A DNA stretch of 64,000 bases from Eriocheir sinensis (lineage: Eukaryota > Arthropoda > Malacostraca > Decapoda > Varunidae), in assembly GCF_024679095.1 (NCBI RefSeq), contig NC_066553.1, positions 1,682,994-1,746,993 on the forward strand, in the 5' to 3' direction. The notes under the pieces were generated by a model. It was not told where the DNA came from. It searched no databases and saw only the letters and a list, made by a program, of their open reading frames with translations. Below, piece by piece: positions 56,888 through 64,000 of the stretch. The position numbers and the translations under genes are program-made. Numbering within the stretch: position 1 is the first letter of the stretch; each line of letters starts with the position of its first letter.

Positions 56888-58035
56888 TAGTGACCACCCC
56901 CTCTATAAAACTGGTGATATAAAGGACAAGTGACCACCCCCTCTATAAAACTGGTGCTATAAAGACCAAGTGACCACCCCCTCTATAAAACTGGTGATAT
57001 AAAGACCAAGTGACCACCCCCTCTATAAAACTGGTGATATAAAGACCAAGTGACCACCCCCTCTATAAAACTGGTGATATAAAGACCAAGTGACCACCCC
57101 CTCTATAAAACTGGTGATATAAAGACCAAGTGACCACCCCCTCTATAAAACTGGTGATATAAAGACCAAGTGACCACCCCCTCTATAAAACTGGTGATAT
57201 AAAGACCAAGTGACCACCCCCTCTATAAAACTGGTGATATAAAGACAAGTGACCACCCCTCTATAAAACTGGTGCTATAAAGACCAAGTGACCACCCCCT
57301 CTATAAAACTGGTGATATAAAGGACAAGTGACCACCCCCTCTATAAAACTGGTGATATAAAGACCAAGTGACCACCCCCTCTATAAAACTGGTGATATAA
57401 AGGACAAGTGACCACCCCCTCTATAAAACTGGTGCTATAAAGGACAAGTGACCACCCCCTCTATAAAACTGGTGATATAAAGACCAAGTGACCACCCCCT
57501 CTATAAAACTGGTGATATAAAGACCAGGTGACCACCCCCTCTATAAAACTGGTGATATAAAGACCAAGTGACCACCCCCTCTATAAAACTGGTGATATAA
57601 AGACCAAGTGACCACCGCCTAGATAAAACTGGTGATATAAAGACCAAGTGACCACCCCCTCTATAAAACTGGTGATATAAAGACCAAGTGACCACCCCCT
57701 CTATAAAACTGGTGATATAAAGTCCAAGTGACCACCCCCTCTATAAAACTGGTGATATAAAGACCTAGTGACCACCCCCTCTATAAAACTGGTGATATAA
57801 AGACCAAGTGACCACCCCCTCTATAAAACTGGTGATATAAAGACCAAGTGACCACCCCCTCTATAAAACTGGTGATATAAAGACCAAGTGACCACCCCCT
57901 CTATAAAACACTGGTGCTATAAAGGACAAGTGACCACCCCCTCTATAAAACACTGGTGCTATAAAGTCCAAGTGACCACCCCCTCTATAAAACTGGTGCT
58001 ATAAAGACCAAGTGACCACCCCCTCTATAAAACTG
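56888..58035. repeat. 40-bp minisatellite, about 28 copies
   Basis: The unit is aagtgaccaccccctctata followed by aaactggtgatataaagacc, repeated with a strict 40-bp period and small variants (gatataaaggac, gctataaag, one unit two bases longer). Every unit contains ctctataaaa, a TATA-box-like word. Minus-strand open readings through it are repeat artefacts. Confidence 0.97.
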
Positions 58036-59618
58036 AAGATTAAAATGCACCCAATAAATCTGACATGTGTTGGAAGACAGGGTTGGCAGCTGTTCAGTAA
58101 CTCAGTGTGTGGTATTACTGGAGCAAATGTGTGGTTGCTTAGCCTCTGGCCTTCGGAGAGCATTATCAGTGACCAGCAGCCTCACACAGCCACCAGCAGC
58201 CACATGGACAAAGGAAGGCCTGGAAAGGCGTTACATCTAGATGGCAGACCGGACACCTTAGCTGACAGACGTGGTGTGCTGGGCAGGTGCTTACTTTAAG
58301 GGTGCTGCTTTACCTTTGCCTATCCATTTGACAGTATATATCTGGTGTTTTAACATATAATATTTCATATGTTTTTGTAAGTAATTATAGCAATATTTTT
58401 CAACTTTTCAATTTTTTACTGTTTTCTTATGGGGAATATTTCAACTCTGACACTCCACTACATATTACTGTGGGACATATCAACAAATACCTCAGACTGT
58501 TTTGAAAATACAGCTCTCATTGTGGGTTGGGGTACAGGTTCAATTTTGGAATGGCTGTCTTAAAAGACTAAGGAAAAAGGTTCTGAGAAATTCAAGAGTT
58601 CCTTTCATCTTCCCAAAGTGCTGCTATACAAACATGGCTTCTGTTACTGACAAGATGAACTCCTAATCACAATATGAACGTGAACAAAACTGCATTTCTT
58701 ATACTGACATCAACCTCTTTGGCACAGCACGCTAAGTGACAAAACCAATCTTATGACCCAGAAAGTGATACAGCCCTCGCACCGGTCAGGGCCACCAGCT
58801 CCCAAAACACGACGCCCAGCCCACGCCCAACAGAAAAGAAGTCCCTCTGCCTGTCTGTCAGTGCTACCAACCATATTCTTGCAAAGTGGTGTTCTTAATT
58901 CCTATTTTCATCTATTAAAGTATTCTTATCAGACTCCTTCAAACAATGCTCCACAAATGTTCAAGCTGTCCACACCATGCTCCCTTCTCTGCAGGTTACC
59001 TGATGCTAAAATATTTTTTACATTTCCTTAAATGTGTTTGATGTCACCCTTTGGCTTCTCACATATAAATTCAAAGTATGTAAATTGTAATTGGGTATGA
59101 CATGTACTTAGAAGATATAGCTCTCCTGATCTCGTGTAGAAAATTCCAACGTCTATTATCACATCAATAATTTTTACAGTCCGTTTCACAGCCAGGAAGA
59201 GAGTTTGATGCTAAACCAAAACTTTTCAAGCTTACTATAACCTTAAAAGTCACTGAGAGATTTAGTATGTTTGCAAGCTCCCCATCAACATGGGATGGAC
59301 AGCAGAAGTTGGTGACTTGCACAAGTGTTCACAAACTATTGTTTTGGTTTGGCAGCTTACTGATCAAGAGCAGAACTGGTAGTAGCTCCTCAACAGCTGG
59401 TGACGAGGTTCATGGGATTTGAACAGCAATCACTTGTTTTCCTTCTCTTTCTCATTAAGTTACTCTTTCTACATAAAACTGTAAATATGAATAAATAAAT
59501 AAAACTCTCTACATAAAACTGTAAATATAAATAAATGAATAAAATTAATACAAAACTTCTTTGTACAAGGGATAAAGTCATGCATAGGTGGAGAGAAAGA
59601 GGAGGAAATGTGATTGCT
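58036..59618. other. intron between zinc-finger exons H and I, second part
   Basis: Mostly AT-rich. A short duplicated text (ctctacataaaactgtaaat) occurs twice at about 59465-59530. No exon recognised. Confidence 0.5.
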
Positions 59619-59963
59619 CTAGAAGTCAAGCGGTAACTGTGTGTGCTTAACGGCATGCCTCTTTAGCCTTTTCTTGGATATGGCTGAGTAGGGGCAGTAA
59701 GGGCAGGCGAAGGGCCTCTCCCCCGTGTGGGTCTTAATGTGGTCCTCCAAGGTCTGTTTGGTAATGGCCCGGTAGGGGCAGTGGGGGCATGAGAAGGGTT
59801 TTTCCTTGGTGTGTGTGCACATGTGATTCCTAAGGTTAGTGGTGACGGAGGTGGAGTACGCACAGTAGGGGCAGCAGTGTGTCTTAGCCGAGGCAGCCAT
59901 ACTCATGCCGCCCCTAGTGGCTCCGTCCCTACTCGTCCCTTGACAGCCTGTGTTGAGCCTCAC
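59619..59963 (-). CDS. zinc-finger terminal exon I (three C2H2 fingers)
   Basis: Acceptor cctctacag before 59963; starts GTG AGG (V-R); 114 residues. Fingers at about 31-51, 59-79 and 87-107. Finger 1 and its TKEKP linker match exon H almost residue for residue, while finger 2 shares AITKQ with exon G. Same length as exon H. Confidence 0.88.
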   Translation of the reverse strand: MRLNTGCQGTSRDGATRGGMSMAASAKTHCCPYCAYSTSVTTNLRNHMCTHTKEKPFSCPHCPYRAITKQTLEDHIKTHTGERPFACPYCPYSAISKKRLKRHAVKHTQLPLDF

Positions 59964-60551
59964 CTGTAGAGGACACCTGGCTTACTGAACAGAGCAAGTA
60001 CAAACACACAGCAGATGTCTATCACCTGGCATCACAGAACTAAGGTTAAAGGCTGATCATCCCTTCCCCACACAAAACTAACCTACACTTCATGCAGAGA
60101 ACACGTTAAGGGCACTCTCGTCTACTCTGACCAGTGCAAGTTAATGGAGGCTTCCTCAGTGCAAAGGAACCTGGAACGTAACTGGTTTTCCATAACACTT
60201 TCATTGAGGATAAACTTGTAAGGTAAAATCCTACAAATAACATTCTGCCTTCCCCAAACTCAAGGAATAATACCTAACAAAAGTAAGCTACACAGTAAAG
60301 GCTTCAGAATTTTCTATAACGAGTAAAAATTGTGAATGGCATTTTATAGGGTGCCTTAGAAAATGTTCAAATTGTCATCGTTAATCAGTCAATCTTATGA
60401 GGGCATATGCCAAGGGGGGGGAGGGGGGACACTGCCTTGGCTCCCCTACGTTAACATAGTGATGTCATAATGATGTAGTGTATAGGTCCATTAAGTTTTT
60501 CCTTTAGTCATGAATACTAAAAACTGATTACATGAATAAGTGAATATGAAG

Positions 60552-60592
<41 letters not shown>

Positions 60593-60854
60593 AATACATA
60601 CAGATTATACAACTAACTTTCCACTCCATGTGCAAAGCATACAAGCAAACGTGGCCCTAAATGCCCAATGCCCAATGCCGTTAATCTGCGAGTGCCTCAA
60701 GCCTGTACGCTCCCATCAGCATGCATCAGAAACACAGCAATGTTCAACAACTGATGAGGAACGGTAAAGAACAGGGAACACACTTGGAATATTCCTTTGT
60801 TTCTGTTGCTGACTTACTTTTCCTACAAAAAAATAGTTTCAGATGATAGATTAT

Positions 60855-61236
60855 GGGAAGAAAAAAAGAAGTTGAAGTTTCAATATCCGATAAAGCTAAT
60901 CTCTAATACGTGTGAAACTCTGTTAAGTGTATTTAACCCGGTAGCAGCGACGGGCCAAATTTGTGGCTTTACCGTGTACCAGCAACGGGCCAAATTTGTG
61001 CCATGATATAAACCCCCCAAAATAGATGATGCATAAACTGATCACAAATGCTTTGATATATATTATGAAATGGCTTGTGTGAGGGGTGATTTTTTCCCAT
61101 TTTTCTCGCTTGGAGGGACCATTAAGAAACATGATCCCCGCTGCTACCAGGTTAAGGGAAGAAAAAAAGAAGTTGAAGTTTCAATATCCAATAAAGCTAA
61201 TCTCTAATATGTGTAAAACTCTGTTAAGTGTATTTA
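60855..61236. repeat. 80-bp direct repeats flanking MITE copy i
   Basis: 60855-60932 and 61156-61235 are near-identical direct copies (starting gggaagaaaaaaagaagttg) with three or four differences, separated exactly by the TTAA element. Confidence 0.92.
60933..61155 (+). mobile_element. TTAA-CCC MITE, copy i
   Basis: Starts ttaacccggtagcagcg and ends cgctgctaccaggttaa. Two internal units. It sits at the junction of an 80-bp tandem duplication. Confidence 0.88.
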
Positions 61237-61303
61237 CTGTATCAATACGCTGACATAACAACAAGTTAATAAAATTCTGAAAACATCTAACTTCCACTAT
61301 ACA

Positions 61304-61486
61304 GCTGTCCTCAAATAGTACGGTTTCCAATAATTCGGTTTTGGTTTTATGTGGATTTTCTAAGAAGATTTTTTAGGATTTCCCGGCGAGCAGGTAATTT
61401 AAAAATCCTAAAAGATTTTCTATGACAATCCGTATAAAACTGAAACCGAACTATTGGAAACCGTACTATTTGAGGAAGGACTGTTC
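61304..61486. mobile_element. foldback MITE, pogo/Tigger-like ends
   Basis: The left text cagctgtcctcaaatagtac and the right text gtactatttgaggaaggact are inverted copies extending over about 55 bp each (including gtttccaata and ggttt-ttttat), with a short centre. CAG-starting ends and possible TA flanks fit mariner/pogo-type non-autonomous elements. No protein is encoded. Confidence 0.7.
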
Positions 61487-61577
61487 ATGCACTTTAGCTT
61501 GTATACTCTCAGTAGCTTAGTTATGCATCAAAGAAAAATCACCGGGCGCCAACTATTCTTTAACACAATGCCACGAT

Positions 61578-62000
61578 CTACTGTTGTGGGTGAAAGGCTT
61601 GCTCGTGGCTAATCAAAGCCTCTTTTTCTTTTGCTCGGTAGGAACACAACTTGCAGCTATATGGCTTCCCCCCGGCGTGGACCAGCATGTGCCGGTTGAG
61701 GCCTTGCTTTGTGGAGGAGCCATAGGCACAACGGGTGCAGGAGTACGGCTTCTCCCCGGTGTGCGTTCTGATGTGCTCAACCAAGGTCTTTTTAGTGGTG
61801 GTCTTGTACACGCAGTAGAGGCAAGAGTACGGTTTCTCTCCGGTGTGAGTGCGGAGGTGGTTCTTATAGTTAGTCACGTAAACAGTGTAATAAGGGCACT
61901 GGGGACACTCGTGCGTTTTGTTCAAGGCTGGGGGGCGGCGTCTCGGTGTAGCAGAAGCAGTACCCTGTTCGCTCATCTGACAGGTGTTCTCCGCTCCTCC
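61578..62000 (-). CDS. zinc-finger terminal exon J (four C2H2 fingers)
   Basis: Acceptor ttccaacag before 62000 gives 140 residues. A second possible acceptor (cctgtcag) would start at ATG 61976. A Pro/Arg-rich lead (TPRRRPPALNKTHEC) precedes fingers at about 32-52, 60-80, 88-108 and 116-137 with canonical TGEKPYSC linkers and one HAGGKPYSC. It is the most 5' member of the array in the window. Confidence 0.86.
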   Translation of the reverse strand, partial: GGAENTCQMSEQGTASATPRRRPPALNKTHECPQCPYYTVYVTNYKNHLRTHTGEKPYSCLYCVYKTTTKKTLVEHIRTHTGEKPYSCTRCAYGSSTKQGLNRHMLVHAGGKPYSCKLCSYRAKEKEALISHEQAFHPQQ

Positions 62001-62059
62001 CTGTTGGAAAGCCGTCTCTCGGTAACGTGATTTTAGGTGCACAAACAATTAGCATGCAT

Positions 62060-62600
62060 GATGTGGTGTGTAGAATAACTGTGTGCAAGATGACATTTTC
62101 TGTATCCGTTGAGCTATCTCTCATGCATAAGTGAGGAGGGAGAGGAGACACTGGAAAGACATTGGAAGTGTCGTATAGAATAACTGTGTGTGTGTGATAA
62201 CATTTTCTGTATGTGTTGATGTATTCTTCATGCATAAGTGTGGGGGGAGGAGAGACATAAGAAAGACATTGGAAGTGTCGTATGGAATAACTGTGTGTGT
62301 GTGATGACATTTTCTGTATGTGTTGATGTATTCTTCATGCGTAAGTGTGGGGGGAGGAGAGACATAGGAAAGACATTGGAAGTGTCGTATAGAATAACTT
62401 TGTGTGTGTGATGACATTTTCTGTATGTGTTGATCTATTCTTCATGCATAAGTGAGGAGGGAAAGGAGACACTGGAAAGACATTGGAAGTGTTGTATAGA
62501 ATAACTGTGTGTGTGTGATGACATTTTCTGTATGTGTTGATCTATTCTTCATGCGTAAGTGTGGGGGGAGGAGAGACATAAGACAGACATTGGAAGTGTT
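62060..62600. repeat. 107-bp tandem repeat, about five copies
   Basis: Repeats of a unit containing agaataactgtgtgtgtg, 'gacattttctgtatgtgttg' and 'ggaaagacattggaagtg', spaced 105-107 bp (starts near 62072, 62177, 62284, 62391 and 62498). It lies just upstream of zinc-finger exon J in transcript sense. Confidence 0.93.
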
Positions 62601-62879
62601 GAATAATGGCTGAGAACATACACTTCATAAACTAACTACCATGGTGAAACAAAAAGATGCATATAATACCCAAAACAGCCATGTGGGTGCTTCCAATACT
62701 GTTATCTTGTGCCAGAGATGGATAACATTACTAGTGATGACCATAACTACAAAAACTACATTAGGAGCAGACTGCAGACTGGCATGTGTAGATGTAGCAA
62801 GGTTTTGTTTCTGCATCAGGCACTGGTATTGCTGTTTTGCTTTCTTCTGCACACACACTTAGTGGAACTCATCCAAGTG

Positions 62880-62912
<33 letters not shown>

Positions 62913-62920
62913 CAAACAAG
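62601..62920. other. short non-repetitive stretch
   Basis: No feature recognised apart from a CA array at 62881-62911. Confidence 0.5.
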
Positions 62921-62924
62921 AAAC

Positions 62925-63190
62925 AAGGTTGAAAGGGGATGACAAAGAAATGAAATGGGAAGATTATGCAACGAAGGGTGGAGAAAATACCTGGAGAAGT
63001 AAACTATAGAAGCTGGTAACAGATAACCTTATGACGCAGTGGGTTAAAGGAGAAACAAGGCTGAGAGGGGATGACAAACCATCAAGACTTGACTTAATAT
63101 TCACAAAAAACGTGTTGGATGAAGGAGTCAGTCATGAGTGTCCCTTAGGAGAGAGCGACCATGGAGATGAAAACTTTGGAAGGATGTGAA
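62925..63190 (+). mobile_element. non-LTR retrotransposon endonuclease fragment
   Basis: A plus-strand reading ends PSRLDLIFTKNVLDEG, then HECPLGESDHG. The RLDLIFT and PLG-SDH motifs are the last two conserved motifs of the apurinic-type endonuclease domain of non-LTR elements. The SDH text then passes into the 82-bp satellite. Confidence 0.75.
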
Positions 63191-64000
63191 TATTGAGAAG
63201 AGGCTTAAAAGGAAAAAAGGAAGAAAGAGCGACCATGAACTATTGGAGATGAAAACTTTGGAAGGATGTGAATATTGAGAAGAGGCTTGTAAGGAAAAAA
63301 GGAAGAAAGAGCGACCATGAACTATTGGAAATGAAAACTTTGGAAGGATGTGAATATCGAGAAGAGGCTTATAAGGAACAAAGGAAGAAAGAGTGACCGT
63401 GAACCATTGGAGATGAAAATTTTGGAAGGATGTGAATATTGAGAAGAGACTAATAAGGAAAAAAGGAAGAAAGAGCTACCATGAACTATTGGAGATGAAA
63501 ACTTTGGAAGGATGTGAATATTGAGAAGAGGCTTATAAGGAAAAAAGGAAGAAAGAGCGACCATGAACCATTGGAGATGAAAACTTTGGAAGGATGTGAA
63601 TATTGAGAAGAGGCTTAAAAGGAAAAAAGGAAGAAAGAGCGACCATGAACCACTGGAGATGAACACTTTGGAAGGATGTGAATATCGAGAAGAGGCTTAT
63701 AAGGAAAAAAGGAAGAAAGAGCAACCATGAACTACTTGAGATGAAAATTTTGGAAGGATGTGAATATTGAGAAGAGGCTTAAAAAGAAAAAAGGAAGAAA
63801 GAGCGACCATGAACTATTGGAGATGAAAACTTTGGAAGGATGTGAATATTGAGAAGAAGCTTAAAAGGAAAAAAGGAAGAAAGAGCGACCATGAACCATT
63901 GGAGATGAAAACTTTGGAAGGATGTGAATATTGAGAAGAGACTAATAAGGAAAAAAGGAAGAAAGAGCGACCATGAACCATTGGAGATAAAAACTTTGGA
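63163..64000. repeat. 82-bp satellite, at least ten copies, continuing past the window
   Basis: The unit begins gagatgaaaactttggaagg and contains 'gaatattgagaagaggctta' and 'aagaaagagcgaccatgaac', with an exact 82-bp period (for example ggatgtg at 63182, 63264 and 63346). Within the unit one frame reads SDHELLEMKTLEGCEY, continuing the endonuclease SDH motif. Confidence 0.95.

Larger units (their letters stand above)
59964..61577. other. intron between zinc-finger exons I and J
   Basis: Contains a CA array (60552-60593), MITE copy i with its flanking duplication (60855-61236) and a foldback element (61304-61486). Confidence 0.6.

Noticed and set aside
57501..57695. 64-codon minus-strand reading with repeated SLYHQFYRGGGHL text
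   Set aside because: Frame through the 40-bp minisatellite, whose period is not a multiple of three.
63322..63724. Hydrophobic minus-strand reading with repeated FSIFTSFQSFH text that looks like membrane segments
   Set aside because: Complement of the 82-bp satellite; the apparent TM segments are poly-purine repeats read backwards.

Overview
The window is intron-rich animal nuclear DNA. Three things point to an arthropod, most probably a decapod crustacean: the extreme density of AC, AG, AT and ACT microsatellites, a short array of the arthropod telomere motif (CCTAA), and the mix of gene families (a Beaten-path-like immunoglobulin protein, a Lola-style zinc-finger exon array, BBS2 and an ABCC transporter). 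The species assignment is inference.

Layout. (1) 3-3917, + strand: the last eight coding segments of BBS2, a BBSome subunit; the 5' part lies before the window. (2) 6517-11986, - strand: a complete six-exon gene for a two-immunoglobulin-domain Beaten-path-like cell-surface protein (360 residues), convergent with BBS2. (3) 11987-18758: a repeat-rich intergenic region with long microsatellites, a large inverted duplication, TTAA-ended elements and a candidate TATA promoter. (4) 18759-39276, + strand: a complete 31-exon ABCC1/MRP-type transporter (1648 residues). All exon phases join into one open frame. Three of its introns use GC donors, and an extracellular loop carries a repeat expansion with many N-glycosylation sequons. 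(5) 39735-62000, - strand: ten separate exons, each with a splice acceptor, one to four C2H2 fingers and its own stop codon. They are best read as alternative 3'-terminal exons of one BTB/zinc-finger-type locus whose shared 5' exons lie beyond the right edge of the window. (6) 62060-64000: a 107-bp tandem repeat, a non-LTR endonuclease fragment and an 82-bp satellite that runs off the end of the window.

Mobile DNA. At least nine copies of a short TTAA-CCC...GGG-TTAA element with perfect or near-perfect terminal inverted repeats are scattered through introns and intergenic DNA. One copy holds a second, unrelated TTAA element nested inside it. A third TTAA-ended repeat carries a piece of reverse transcriptase. 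Many degraded non-LTR retrotransposon 3' ends are present, several of which run directly into AC microsatellites.

The genes do not form a functional pathway: BBS2 acts in cilia, the Beat-like protein in cell recognition, the ABCC protein in export of conjugates, and the zinc-finger array in transcription control. The most unusual features are the zinc-finger terminal-exon array, the TTAA element families with nesting and internal-unit amplification, and the three GC-AG introns plus the repeat-expanded loop of the transporter.
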